From positions 62,001 to 126,000 of the forward strand of contig JAJPJI010000026.1 in the NCBI GenBank assembly GCA_021324305.1: DNA of 64,000 nucleotides, written 5' to 3'. The number at the start of each line of letters is the position of its first letter. The stretch's first letter is position 1. The notes below the pieces were generated by a model that saw only the letters and a list, made by a program, of their open reading frames with translations, did no database searches and had not been told where the DNA came from. Position numbers and translations under genes: made by a program. The stretch comes from Gammaproteobacteria bacterium. Its GTDB lineage: Bacteria > Pseudomonadota > Gammaproteobacteria > DSM-16500. This document shows positions 8,466 through 17,372 of this stretch, in pieces.

Positions 8466-8945
8466 ATGCAAAGATTAAATTATCTGAATAGATCAGACCT
8501 TCCCATACATGAACTGATACAAAATTCCACTTGGTTCGATGATGTAAACCCTCATTACCTGGAAAAGTTAATTCCTTTTTTTCAACCATATTCAGCGCCT
8601 ACCGGGACCATTATTCTAAAGGAAGGAGAACCCACTAACTATTTCTGCCTTATATGCACCGGCATTGTTGATGTTGTCAAGGAGAGCAGTTCCGGCAAAC
8701 TAAAAAAACTGAAAACCCTTGGTCCTGACAAAATCGTTGGCGAAATGGCGTTTTTTGATCGCGGCCCTTCTTCAACCAGTGTGATTGCCAAAACGCCCGC
8801 CGTCCTGCTGGTCATGGATTATGATTCATTCGAGTCTCTGAGTGCAAACTCTCCCTATATCGCACTGAATATAACAATTAAACTGATTAGAACGATCAGT
8901 TTTCGCCTGCGCGAGACAAGTGGTAAATTGATTGACCTGATTTGA
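8466..8945 (+). CDS. Stand-alone cyclic-nucleotide-binding domain protein
   Basis: 159 residues forming one CRP/cNMP-binding beta-barrel without a helix-turn-helix. Visible family features are the strand-turn APTGTIILKEGEP, then YFCLICTGIVDVV, and the phosphate-binding cassette position GEMAFFDRGPSSTSVIA (consensus GExxxxxxxxRxAxxxA; the arginine is displaced or replaced by serine). Ligand binding is therefore uncertain. It probably acts by protein contact. It follows rpoN by 16 bases with AGGA before the ATG, so co-transcription with rpoN is likely. The specific partner is unknown. Confidence 0.8.
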   Translation: MQRLNYLNRSDLPIHELIQNSTWFDDVNPHYLEKLIPFFQPYSAPTGTIILKEGEPTNYFCLICTGIVDVVKESSSGKLKKLKTLGPDKIVGEMAFFDRGPSSTSVIAKTPAVLLVMDYDSFESLSANSPYIALNITIKLIRTISFRLRETSGKLIDLI

Positions 8946-9000
8946 CCCTCAGCATAGATTAACAAATGTCAACAACTTTCTGTCCATAGCGATCATAATA

Positions 9001-9009
9001 TGCTAGAAT
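9001..9009 (+). promoter_or_regulatory. Candidate extended -10 promoter of the fimX-like gene
   Basis: TGCTAGAAT matches the extended -10 pattern TGnTATAAT at all but one position. No good -35 hexamer is visible 16-18 bases upstream, which extended -10 promoters tolerate. It lies about 70 bases before the start codon. Confidence 0.35.
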
Positions 9010-9077
9010 GATTATGATTTAACATCAGAAAATCTTTCGCTCAATACACTACAGGGATACTTTTATAGGACATGCTT

Positions 9078-11189
9078 ATGAGCAAGACTGATTCTCATTT
9101 AAACATCCTATTAATTTCTGGCGAAAAAAATGTCTATGATTACCTAAAGCAATTATTAACAACCGCAAAAGGCTTTGCATTTGAACTAGCTCATATCCAT
9201 GATCCAGCTGCTCCGTTCAATTTTATCAATCAAAAAATTGATACCATAATCTTAGACCTCAATCTATTTTACGGTATAGACTTGAAATCATTAAGTCAGC
9301 TTCGTGCCAACTTTCCTGATGTACCCGTCATTGTTATTTCAACTGATCGAAATCCAGATCAGGTTGCTTACGCGATCAAAACCGGCGCACAGGATTTCTT
9401 ATTACTCTCTGCACTGGATAATGAATCATTGCCGCATGCCATTATTAGCGCCATCACACGTATGAACATAGCTAGGAATGAGTCGATCAATTCCGACAAA
9501 TCCGATTTTGCACAAATTGTCAATGATGCTCCCGTCGCTATTGCCATTCTTGACAGCCATGAAATTATTTATTCAAATAACAAACTTGGCGAAATTCTGG
9601 GCGTAAGTAATTCCGCTAATCTGATTAATAAATCATTTATGCATCATATTCACCCTAGTTATCTGCAATTTTTTAACGAATGGGTATCCAGAATTCAGAG
9701 ACCAGATTCAGATCAAAAGCCCATTCATATTATTCTTTTGAAGCATGACAATTATCCCGTCAATGTCGAAATAGCTGGCAAGCATATCGAATATAAAAGT
9801 AAATCTGCATTATTAATGCTAATATCCGACATTACTGAAAGAAAACAGATTGAAACCGATACACTATATGCGGCGAAAAATAATTCGCTCGCCAACATTA
9901 TCGATAATCAAATCATGCATAATTATATCGATAACGCAATCCTTGCTTCACAACGTAACAAAACACATTTTGCCATCATGTGCCTTGATCTTGATCATCT
10001 TAAAGTAATCAATGAAACATACGGACGTCGTGTCGGCGATTTATTACTGCAATCAATATTGCAACGACTTAAAAAGGTTGCCAGACAGACAGATACAGTT
10101 TTATCACTGGGAGGCAACCATTTTATTGTCGCCATGAATGATATTGATAACATCAATGTTATTCCGAACCACGCACAGCATATATTAACTTCCCTGACAC
10201 AGCCGTTCATGATCAATTCACATCACATCGAGGCCTCATTTACAGCAGGAATCAGTATCTATCCTGAAAATGGGACAGATGCCAATACCCTGATTAAAAA
10301 CGCTGACTTGGCACACTATAAAGCCAAACAACGCGGTCAAAATACATATATGATTTTCACACCATCCATGGCTCACCATGCCAAATTGCGCGAGGAATTA
10401 TTGTATGATTTAAAAGGCGCCATTCGTAACAATGAATTTCTGCTGTTTTATCAACCAATCATTAACAGCCATACAGGCAAGATTGCCCGGCTGGAAGCTT
10501 TGCTGCGATGGTTCAGGCATAGTAAGGAAATACTATTACCTGGAGATTTTCTTACTCTGGCAGAAGAAACAGGTTTGATTTTTGATATTAATGAATGGGT
10601 GATACGTGAAGCCTGCAAACAAGATCTTTTCTGGCAGGCAAAAGGTCTCAAACCCGTTCCAATATCAATCAATCTTTCCTTGAGTCACTTTCATCTCAAT
10701 TCAAAGTTATTGCACACAATTACAGACATCATGACTGAATCATCACTACCCCCTGATTGTCTTGAATTTGAAATGAGCGAGAATGTCACTGTACTGGATG
10801 TTGGATTGGACATTATTTCCGCGCTCAAGCGTCTTAATATCAAGCTGACAATCGATGATTTTGGCGCAAACTTTTTTTCACTAAATGAATTAATGCGTTA
10901 TCATATCGACAATATTAAAATCGACAGATCATTAATCAGTTCGACGCCTGACGACTCTGATAAATGCGCTATCGTTTCTGCAATCATCGCCATGGCTGCA
11001 AAATTGAACATCAATGTATTCGCGGAAGGCATCGAAAATCAGAAACAATTATCATTTTTAAACGATGCTGGCTGTCAATATGTGCAAGGCAATTATTTAT
11101 GTCCACCATTATCGGCCGAACAATTATTCATGCTGTTAAAACAAGATACATCCTTTCCATTTACGCCAGCTGATACGGAAACCACGTAA
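9078..11189 (+). CDS. fimX: FimX-like c-di-GMP protein (REC-PAS-GGDEF-EAL)
   Basis: About 703 residues from ATG 9078, preferred over ATG 9072 because AGGA lies 7 bases upstream. Domain order is receiver-like (residues about 11-130, with TIILDLNL but no KP lysine motif), PAS (about 147-255, PVAIAILDSHEIIYSNN), GGDEF-like (about 275-435) and EAL (about 440-690). The GGDEF signature reads GGNHF near residue 345, which should abolish cyclase activity. The EAL domain keeps EALLRW (about 473), IDDFGAN and AEGIEN, so hydrolysis or binding of c-di-GMP is possible. Order, size and degeneracy match FimX of Pseudomonas/Xanthomonas, which controls pilus assembly through PilZ and PilB; here pilZ is the adjacent convergent gene. 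The ortholog name is inferred. Confidence 0.8.
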   Translation: MSKTDSHLNILLISGEKNVYDYLKQLLTTAKGFAFELAHIHDPAAPFNFINQKIDTIILDLNLFYGIDLKSLSQLRANFPDVPVIVISTDRNPDQVAYAIKTGAQDFLLLSALDNESLPHAIISAITRMNIARNESINSDKSDFAQIVNDAPVAIAILDSHEIIYSNNKLGEILGVSNSANLINKSFMHHIHPSYLQFFNEWVSRIQRPDSDQKPIHIILLKHDNYPVNVEIAGKHIEYKSKSALLMLISDITERKQIETDTLYAAKNNSLANIIDNQIMHNYIDNAILASQRNKTHFAIMCLDLDHLKVINETYGRRVGDLLLQSILQRLKKVARQTDTVLSLGGNHFIVAMNDIDNINVIPNHAQHILTSLTQPFMINSHHIEASFTAGISIYPENGTDANTLIKNADLAHYKAKQRGQNTYMIFTPSMAHHAKLREELLYDLKGAIRNNEFLLFYQPIINSHTGKIARLEALLRWFRHSKEILLPGDFLTLAEETGLIFDINEWVIREACKQDLFWQAKGLKPVPISINLSLSHFHLNSKLLHTITDIMTESSLPPDCLEFEMSENVTVLDVGLDIISALKRLNIKLTIDDFGANFFSLNELMRYHIDNIKIDRSLISSTPDDSDKCAIVSAIIAMAAKLNINVFAEGIENQKQLSFLNDAGCQYVQGNYLCPPLSAEQLFMLLKQDTSFPFTPADTETT

Positions 11190-11206
11190 GAAAATATGTG
11201 GCTTTC
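11178..11206. terminator. Possible bidirectional hairpin between fimX-like and pilZ genes
   Basis: GAAACCAC (11178-11185) pairs with GTGG-TTTC (11198-11206) with one bulged base; loop 12 bases. It spans the two convergent stop codons. The stem is weak and no clear T run follows on either strand, so termination here is tentative. Confidence 0.3.
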
Positions 11207-11564
11207 ACAGACGGCTGCTTTCGCTTCCGAACCCATAGGCATACCCGCCAACATCCATGCTATTGTCCAAATTAGCCTTAATCTGATCACTTAATGCTTT
11301 TGCGTGATCGCCAATGAATTGCACACCTACTCCAGGATATATTTGATATAGTGCATTTTTTGGCGTTATCCACACCACTCTGCCTTCAATGTCTTTAATG
11401 CGAATATTCCCATGAAGTTGCAAATCGACAATGACAGCCTCTCCAAGAGCAAAACTCTCGTTGGTTGGTATAAATAATCCGCCATTTTTAATAAAAGGCA
11501 TAAAAGAAAGATTTAATTCCAATTGACTGGGTATGACATAACTCAGCGTTTTTGCATTTCGCAT
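11205..11564 (-). CDS. pilZ: PilZ, type IV pilus assembly protein
   Basis: 119 residues, same size as Pseudomonas PilZ. The diagnostic segment MPFIKNGGLFIPTN (residues about 22-35) and VVWITPKNA are present. The c-di-GMP-binding RxxxR of canonical PilZ domains is absent, as in the founding PilZ subfamily, which does not bind the nucleotide itself but bridges FimX and the PilB ATPase in Xanthomonas. It is the last gene of the pilA/pilB/pilC/pilE strand and converges on the FimX-like gene with 15 bases between. Confidence 0.9.
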   Translation of the reverse strand: MRNAKTLSYVIPSQLELNLSFMPFIKNGGLFIPTNESFALGEAVIVDLQLHGNIRIKDIEGRVVWITPKNALYQIYPGVGVQFIGDHAKALSDQIKANLDNSMDVGGYAYGFGSESSRL

Positions 11565-11573
11565 ATGTTCACC

Positions 11574-11987
11574 TTATGAAGGCCAGCAAGCGGGCGGTGT
11601 TTGTGTAGCTGTTCCATTGCTGACAGTCAGCGTCAAGGAAGCACAGGATGTGCTGCCCTCGGAATCATTTGCCTGGTTGCCTTGTGCCGAAGCAGTAATT
11701 GAATAACTACTTGCTCCCACATTCGATATAGCAAGTGAATAATATCCTTGAGGTGAGGTTGATGAGCCACCTATTTGAGCAATACTTCCATATTGCGCGT
11801 TATTGGATCGATAGCGTTCCTCTGCTAATTGCAATGTCAGTATGGCATTGATCCCATCTGACCGCCGGCTTTTCAAAATAAACGACTTATATAACGAAAC
11901 TGAAATGACAGCTAAAATCCCAATGACGACGATGACTATAAGTAGTTCTATCAGGGTAAAACCATACTCATGATTAGTCGGCTTCAT
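11574..11987 (-). CDS. pilE: PilE-like minor type IV pilin
   Basis: 137 residues. A short basic leader ends in YG before FTLIELLIVIVVIGIL, the class III prepilin site with Glu at +5. The C-terminal half has two cysteines (SCAS and PPACW) that would form the D-loop disulfide, and the closing PACW motif of the PilE/ComP family. PilE-type minor pilins join the pilus-tip priming complex. It lies 11 bases after pilC and is likely co-transcribed. The exact role (minor pilin or adhesin/DNA-binding ComP-type pilin) cannot be told from sequence. Confidence 0.85.
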   Translation of the reverse strand: MKPTNHEYGFTLIELLIVIVVIGILAVISVSLYKSFILKSRRSDGINAILTLQLAEERYRSNNAQYGSIAQIGGSSTSPQGYYSLAISNVGASSYSITASAQGNQANDSEGSTSCASLTLTVSNGTATQTPPACWPS

Positions 11988-11998
11988 ATTTTATCTTC

Positions 11999-13210
11999 TC
12001 AAATTGTTGTGCCAAGCTTGAAGATAGGCATATACATGGCAATTACAAAGCAGCCTATGATTACCCCCAGAATGACAATAATCAAAGGTTCCAGGATCGT
12101 ACTTAAATTATCAGCAATGCTGTCAACTTCTTCTTCATAATAACTGGCGATATTATTTAACATATCTGCCAGCGCACCGGATGCTTCACCAACTGACACC
12201 ATCTGAATTACCATGTTTGGAAACAGCCTGGTTGAGTCCATGGATACCGCAAGCTGGTGGCCGCTAACGATATCTTCACAAATTTTCATTACACCTTTGC
12301 TATAAACACTATTGCCCATGATATTTACCATTGATTTCATTGACTCAACAATAGGCAGCCCAGCATCCAGCGTAATAGCAAGTGTGCGGGTAAAACGAGC
12401 AATAATCGCTTTTTTCATAATGGGACCGATAATGAAGATTCTCAGTATGACCTTGTCGAAAGCTTCGGAAAATGATTCATTCTTCGCGTTCAGATACCTC
12501 ACACCATAGATTCCACCAATCAGCGTTAAAAGTATTACCCACCAATAAACGCGGACAAAATCAGACAAATGCATCACCATGCGCGTGAAATAGGGAAGCT
12601 GCATTCCAGCATTTTGAAACATAGATTGAAATTGCGGTACAACAAATAACAGCAATATCAAACTGACGGCAAGCGCAACCAAAATGATCGTCACTGGATA
12701 TATCAGGGCGTTCCTGATCTTGGCTTTGATTCTTTCAATTTTTTCCAGATATTTTGTCAATCGGCCCAAAACCTTATCTAGTGTCGCCGATTTCTCGCCT
12801 GCCCTGGCTAAATTGACATATAGCTCGCTAAAACATTCAGGAAATTGACTGAGAGAATCAGCAAGCGTTGTTCCCGACGAAACACTACTCCGTAATGAGA
12901 CAACGACTGAACGCATCAATGCATTCTCTTGATCACGCGCGATTACATCGAGCGCCTGTAGAATGGGCATGCCTGCAGCCAGCATGGTAGAAAGGTAACG
13001 AGTGAAAAGGACAATTTCCTTGTTCTTGACTGTTTGCCGGCGAAATCCCATTGAAAAAGCACGCCTTGGTTCAATACTAATAACTTCAATTTCCATGCTT
13101 TTCAGTTCATTTTCCGCACTTCGGATATCGACCGCCTGAATCACGCCACGCATACGAGCACCCTGCTTGTTCATGCCCGTCCATTGAAATGCCTGAATAT
13201 TGCCTGCCAT
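11999..13210 (-). CDS. pilC: PilC, type IV pilus inner-membrane platform protein
   Basis: 403 residues from the ATG at 13210, chosen because AGGA (complement of 13217-13220) is 6 bases upstream; the in-frame ATG two codons earlier would touch the ribosome site. Two repeated GspF domains are visible: LFTRYLSTMLAAGMPILQAL and its copy RFTRTLAITLDAGLPIVESM, each followed by membrane helices. It forms the inner-membrane platform turned by PilB and PilT. It follows pilB with 12 bases between. Confidence 0.95.
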   Translation of the reverse strand: MAGNIQAFQWTGMNKQGARMRGVIQAVDIRSAENELKSMEIEVISIEPRRAFSMGFRRQTVKNKEIVLFTRYLSTMLAAGMPILQALDVIARDQENALMRSVVVSLRSSVSSGTTLADSLSQFPECFSELYVNLARAGEKSATLDKVLGRLTKYLEKIERIKAKIRNALIYPVTIILVALAVSLILLLFVVPQFQSMFQNAGMQLPYFTRMVMHLSDFVRVYWWVILLTLIGGIYGVRYLNAKNESFSEAFDKVILRIFIIGPIMKKAIIARFTRTLAITLDAGLPIVESMKSMVNIMGNSVYSKGVMKICEDIVSGHQLAVSMDSTRLFPNMVIQMVSVGEASGALADMLNNIASYYEEEVDSIADNLSTILEPLIIVILGVIIGCFVIAMYMPIFKLGTTI

Positions 13211-13222
13211 AGTCATTCCTGT

Positions 13223-14929
13223 TTACTTAAACGTTCGATTCAGCTCAGCAAGTGAAGTTATTCCCTTCTTCACCTTATCCAACCCGTCTTCACGCAAACT
13301 TGGTATCTGTTCCTTTTTGGCTTGCTCATTGATATCTATGGCGTTTGCGCCACGCATGATCAGATACCGCATTTCATCAGATATTGGCATGACTTCAAAA
13401 ATGCCGCTGCGGCCACTATAGCCATGTATGCACCGCTCGCATTCACCTGCCTTGTACAGCTGGAATGTGCCAATTTCATCCTTGCGAAACCCTTCCTTCA
13501 ACAAAATATCTTCCGGTAATTCATCTTTTTGCTTGCAAAAGTTGCATAAAACCCTGAGCAATCGTTGCGCAATAACAAGTATCAAAGCACTTGCCAGATT
13601 ATACGGCTCAATTCCCATATACAGCAGCCTGGCTATGGTTTCTGGTCCACTGTTGGTATGTAAGGTCGATAATACAAGATGCCCGGTTTGAGAAGCCTGA
13701 ATACTGATTTGTGCGGTTTCCAGATCGCGGATTTCACCTACCATGATAATATCAGGATCCTGACGCAAAAAGGCGCGCAACGCTGTCGCGAAATTCAAGC
13801 CAATTTTCGGGTTGACATGCACCTGATTAATCCCATGCAGAGGAATTTCAACAGGATCCTCTACCGTCATGATATTGTCTTCGGTTGAATTCAGATAATT
13901 TAATGCTGAATAGAGCGTTACAGTCTTACCGCTGCCGGTAGGACCGGTTACCAATATAATCCCTTGCGTATGACTTAATCCCTTGATGAGATTATCTTTC
14001 TGAAACTTGTTCATTCCCAGCTCATCCAGATTATGAAAAATCTGGGTAGGATCCAAAAGTCTTAAAACAATTTTTTCGCCATAAAGTGTGGGACATACAC
14101 TCACGCGAAAATCAATCGTCTTAAACTTTGAGAGAGTCATTTTAAACCGGCCATCCTGGGGAACCCTGTGTTCGGTAATATCCAAATTAGACATGATCTT
14201 GATTCGCGCCAGCAAATAATTGGCTAACTTGATGGGAGGCGAAGCGATTGGATAAAGAACACCGTTCAGCCGGTACCTGATACGATAATCCTTGTCATAC
14301 CTTTCGAAATGAATATCCGATGCCCCTTTTTCAATTGCATCAATAATAATTTTATTAACGTAATTGACGACTGGCGCACTCTCGACATCATAAGTAACGA
14401 CATCGGAGATTTCTTCTTTATAAGGTTCGGAACTAATACTTTCTTCTGCTTTGGTGGCAGGACCACTGATTTCTGAAATAATGATGGTATTTAACAGGCT
14501 ATCAATAATTTGTGTTAATTTAGTGCCTTCCGTTATCAACAGCCGGATGTCATAGCCCGTTAAAAACTTCACATCATAAAGATTTTCGATTGTCGGATCC
14601 GTGACCGCCAGATAAAGAAACCCATTTTTTTCGAATAACGGCAGCGCCTGTCGTTTTCGTACAATTTGCATATTCAAGAATTCGTTGGGAATGAGATCGA
14701 AATTGAATGTCGTGACATCGCATAAGGGCAACCCGTAGTACTCAGAAGCTGCCTTAGCAACCAGAGGTGCTTCAATCAGTTTTTCTTTTACCAGGTAATC
14801 AATATAGGATGTTTTCTCTTGTGTCGCCTTCTTGAGAGCGTCAAGTCCTGCCTCCTTGTCCAACAACTTATTTTCCGACAGGTAATAAGCAAAACCACTC
14901 AGTGAGCTTTTGGATGACATGTTTTCCAT
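13223..14929 (-). CDS. pilB: PilB, type IV pilus extension ATPase
   Basis: 568 residues from ATG 14929 (a TTG one codon upstream is also possible; no strong ribosome site). The N-terminal T2SSE_N/MshEN-type domain covers about residues 1-160. The ATPase domain has Walker A GPTGSGKT near residue 330, the Asp box around VEDPVEIPL, Walker B DPDIIMVGEIRD and the His box GHLVLSTLHTN. Four zinc-binding cysteines (CNFCKQ and CERC, about residues 460-500) are present as in functional PilB. It polymerises pilin at the inner membrane with PilC. A terminator-like hairpin separates it from pilA upstream. Confidence 0.96.
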   Translation of the reverse strand: MENMSSKSSLSGFAYYLSENKLLDKEAGLDALKKATQEKTSYIDYLVKEKLIEAPLVAKAASEYYGLPLCDVTTFNFDLIPNEFLNMQIVRKRQALPLFEKNGFLYLAVTDPTIENLYDVKFLTGYDIRLLITEGTKLTQIIDSLLNTIIISEISGPATKAEESISSEPYKEEISDVVTYDVESAPVVNYVNKIIIDAIEKGASDIHFERYDKDYRIRYRLNGVLYPIASPPIKLANYLLARIKIMSNLDITEHRVPQDGRFKMTLSKFKTIDFRVSVCPTLYGEKIVLRLLDPTQIFHNLDELGMNKFQKDNLIKGLSHTQGIILVTGPTGSGKTVTLYSALNYLNSTEDNIMTVEDPVEIPLHGINQVHVNPKIGLNFATALRAFLRQDPDIIMVGEIRDLETAQISIQASQTGHLVLSTLHTNSGPETIARLLYMGIEPYNLASALILVIAQRLLRVLCNFCKQKDELPEDILLKEGFRKDEIGTFQLYKAGECERCIHGYSGRSGIFEVMPISDEMRYLIMRGANAIDINEQAKKEQIPSLREDGLDKVKKGITSLAELNRTFK

Positions 14930-15000
14930 CAAGGTCTGCCTGTCTGTAAATTAGATGCTCATCCACATCAGTCTTTCAATAGCTCCATCACAAAGAGAAA

Positions 15001-15030
15001 CAGACAATACCCCATCGAAGGTATTGTCTG
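15001..15030 (-). terminator. Terminator hairpin downstream of pilA
   Basis: A perfect 11-bp stem (CAGACAATACC at 15001-15011 pairs with GGTATTGTCTG at 15020-15030) with an 8-base loop. On the minus strand it is followed by a T-rich run (TTTCTCTTT). It lies about 48 bases after the pilA stop and before pilB, so it would let pilA be expressed far above pilB. Confidence 0.7.
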
Positions 15031-15077
15031 AATGAATAAATTGTTTCAATAGCAAGCCATGACTACTGTCTGTCAAA

Positions 15078-15503
15078 TTAGCACAATCCGGCAGCCTGAC
15101 AACTTCCTGACACACCCCAGATTAACACACCATTGGTAGGCGTTGGCGTTAGAACGTAAGTATAGGCTGTACCACCGAAATTGGTCGTCGCCGATGTTCC
15201 AGTTACGACCCCGCCACTTCCCACTGTAACGGAAGCCACATTGCCGGAAGCTCCAGCTGCAGCAGGGATCCCCTGTGAACCAGGCGTGCCGCAATTGGTA
15301 AGACTGCCGCCATTTTGTTGAAAGCAGGCTTCAACAGCAAGTTTGTATGGAGCAGTTGCCTGTATGACTTCAGAAAAATATGCTTTTTTGGTGTACGACA
15401 AATAGGTAGGAACAGCGATGGCTGCCAGAATACCTATGATTGCCACCACGATTAACAATTCAATCAGTGTGAAACCGCCATATTTACGCTTCATGCTTTG
15501 CAT
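15078..15503 (-). CDS. pilA: PilA, major type IV pilin
   Basis: 141 residues from ATG 15503, where AGGAG sits 9 bases upstream; earlier TTG 15512 abuts the ribosome site and a later ATG 15494 is too far. A short basic leader MQSMKRKYGG is followed by FTLIELLIVVAIIGILAAIA, the classic N-terminal pilin helix with Glu+5. Four cysteines (ACFQQ, LTNCG, SGSC and final C) allow disulfides, including the C-terminal D-loop. A glycine/serine/threonine-rich middle is typical of the globular domain. It has its own promoter and terminator, as expected for the abundant major subunit, and lies between pilB and pilT. Confidence 0.9.
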   Translation of the reverse strand: MQSMKRKYGGFTLIELLIVVAIIGILAAIAVPTYLSYTKKAYFSEVIQATAPYKLAVEACFQQNGGSLTNCGTPGSQGIPAAAGASGNVASVTVGSGGVVTGTSATTNFGGTAYTYVLTPTPTNGVLIWGVSGSCQAAGLC

Positions 15504-15567
15504 ATCTATCAACTCCTATGATATTTCTCGCTGTTAAACTTACCCGGAACAAATATTCTCTTCCTAA

Positions 15568-15576
15568 ATTATATCA
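15568..15576 (-). promoter_or_regulatory. pilA promoter, perfect extended -10
   Basis: On the minus strand this reads TGATATAAT, a perfect extended -10 (TGnTATAAT), about 65 bases before the pilA start. No convincing -35 lies 17 bases upstream. In Pseudomonas pilA is sigma-54 dependent, but here no GG-N10-GC element is present, so sigma-70 use is the simpler reading. Confidence 0.55.
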
Positions 15577-15603
15577 TTGACAAAATAATACACCATCATA
15601 ATG

Positions 15604-16650
15604 TTAGTATTTTTCAAATAGCTCTCGCTGGAATCCACTTTCATGGGCTGAATCCAGGCTGGTTATTTTTTTGACCACCAGCTCATGCATCGACTGTTCC
15701 ATGGTACACATCCCCATCAAACTACTGGTCTGAATGACAGAGTACATTTGTGCAATTTTGTCTTCCCGTATCAGGTTACGTATCGCCGGTGTACCGAGCA
15801 TGATTTCAAATGCCGCCACTCTGCCGCCATTTATTCTCTTCACTAATGTCTGACATATCACTGCCTGTAATGATTCAGAGATCAAATTTCGAATGATATT
15901 CTTTTCTCCGGCAGGGAAAGCATCAACAACGCGGCTCACGGCACGCGGCGCCGAACTGGTATGCAGCGTCGCCATGACCAGATGGCCAGTCTCTGCGGCG
16001 GTAAGCGCCAGACGAATAGTTTCCAGATCACGCATTTCACCAACCAGTATCACGTCAGGATCCTCTCGCAGGGCTGAACGCAAGGCAGTTGAGAATGAAG
16101 CTGAATCACGAAAAATTTGTCGTTGATGGATAAGACTTTTTTTGCTTTCATGAACAAATTCAATGGGATCTTCAATGGTGATAATATGGCTATTATGCTG
16201 TGTGTTAATATAATCTATCATGGCCGCGAGGGTCGTACTTTTACCGCACCCTGTCGGCCCGGTTACCAGAATTAACCCGGCTGACAATTCAAGCAATTCT
16301 TTCAATACCGGGGGCGTACCAATACTATCAAGCGTGGGTATGGTCGAGGGAATGACGCGAAAAACCGCAGAAACACCATTAAGCTCATGAAATGCATTGA
16401 CTCGAAATGATCCAATATTTGGCAGGACGAAAGCAAAATCAAGTTCAAGTGATGATTCCAAAATGTTTTGCTTTTCTTTATCCATTGCGCTAAAAACCAG
16501 CTGTTTAACCTTGTCAGCATCAAGCTTGGGTAAACTGTTTAACGAAAGGAGGTCTCCATCGACACGCAGAATGGGAAACTGCCCAGGTGACAGATGCAAA
16601 TCCGAAGCTTTCTGTTCTATGCCATACTCAAGTAAACTGTGTAAATCCAT
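15604..16650 (-). CDS. pilT: PilT, type IV pilus retraction ATPase
   Basis: 348 residues, normal PilT length. N-terminal domain with KASDLHLSPGQFPILRVDG; Walker A GPTGCGKST near residue 131; Asp box IITIEDPIEFVH; Walker B DPDVILVGEMRD; His box TGHLVMATLHTSSAP; and the C-terminal retraction motif region AIRNLIREDK (family AIRNLIRE). PilT depolymerises the pilus for twitching, DNA uptake and phage sensitivity. No pilU follows. It lies upstream of pilA on the same strand but apart from pilB, unlike clusters where pilT pairs with pilU. Confidence 0.95.
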   Translation of the reverse strand: MDLHSLLEYGIEQKASDLHLSPGQFPILRVDGDLLSLNSLPKLDADKVKQLVFSAMDKEKQNILESSLELDFAFVLPNIGSFRVNAFHELNGVSAVFRVIPSTIPTLDSIGTPPVLKELLELSAGLILVTGPTGCGKSTTLAAMIDYINTQHNSHIITIEDPIEFVHESKKSLIHQRQIFRDSASFSTALRSALREDPDVILVGEMRDLETIRLALTAAETGHLVMATLHTSSAPRAVSRVVDAFPAGEKNIIRNLISESLQAVICQTLVKRINGGRVAAFEIMLGTPAIRNLIREDKIAQMYSVIQTSSLMGMCTMEQSMHELVVKKITSLDSAHESGFQRELFEKY

Positions 16651-16697
16651 TGTTTAAAATTCCTGAAAAATTCATACCCTATTTGATCTGATGTTGT

Positions 16698-17369
16698 TTA
16701 TGCTCCCAGCTTGGCATCGATCTTTTGCTCCAGTAAATACGACCGCATTGTTGGAGTAGCTTGCTTCAGATACTGATTCAGATGTTCTCGGGCTTTTTTG
16801 TAATTACCCAGCTTGTAATTCAGTTCAGCCAACTCTATCAATGAAGCGGAACGGCCTGGATCCTCTGCCAATGCCTTTTCAAAATAGGCTAGCGCTTGTG
16901 CATTGTTGGGAACTTTCAACGAGCACAAACCCGCATTTTCATAGGCAGCGGCCACATCCAGGTATTTTGGATCTTGCGCTGCTTTTAAAAAATGACTGAC
17001 AGCACCTTGATAATCTCCGGATCTGCACAAGAATGTTCCATAATTATTGAGCACATCACCACGTTCCGGGGCCAGCTCAACAGACTTTAGATAATATTTT
17101 TTTGCCTGCTCCCGATTGCCAGAAGATTCAAGAAAATATCCCATTGAATACCAGGATTCAGGAATATTGGGTGCCAAGTCAAGTGCCAGTAGAAATTTCT
17201 GTTTGGCGCGTTGAATATCATGTCTTTCCAGATAAGCAATACCCAGCTGATCATTAATTTTTGCCGCAGTAATTTTTTTTTCTTCTTCAGCACTGGATTG
17301 GGCTGTTTGACATGCTGCCAGACAACTCATGATGCCTATAATAAGCAGCATTCTGGAGATTCTAAACAT
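16698..17369 (-). CDS. pilF: PilF/PilW, type IV pilus secretin pilotin (TPR lipoprotein)
   Basis: 223 residues. A lipoprotein signal (LLIIGIMSCLAAC, Cys at about residue 20) is followed by tetratricopeptide repeats over residues about 40-215 (for example AKQKFLLALDLAPNIPESWY, AKKYYLKSVELAPE, ALAYFEKALAEDP). The protein matches PilF of Pseudomonas/PilW of Neisseria, the outer-membrane pilotin needed for PilQ assembly. In most gammaproteobacteria this gene sits beside rlmN/ispG; here it lies 3 bases after pilQ, its substrate, so the pair is transcriptionally linked. Confidence 0.9.
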   Translation of the reverse strand: MFRISRMLLIIGIMSCLAACQTAQSSAEEEKKITAAKINDQLGIAYLERHDIQRAKQKFLLALDLAPNIPESWYSMGYFLESSGNREQAKKYYLKSVELAPERGDVLNNYGTFLCRSGDYQGAVSHFLKAAQDPKYLDVAAAYENAGLCSLKVPNNAQALAYFEKALAEDPGRSASLIELAELNYKLGNYKKAREHLNQYLKQATPTMRSYLLEQKIDAKLGA

Positions 17370-17372
17370 TTA

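Noticed and set aside
15530..15545. GG...GC pair upstream of pilA resembling a sigma-54 promoter on the minus strand
   Set aside because: Spacing between GG and GC is 11 bases, not the required 10, and the flanking TGGCAC/TTGC bases are absent.
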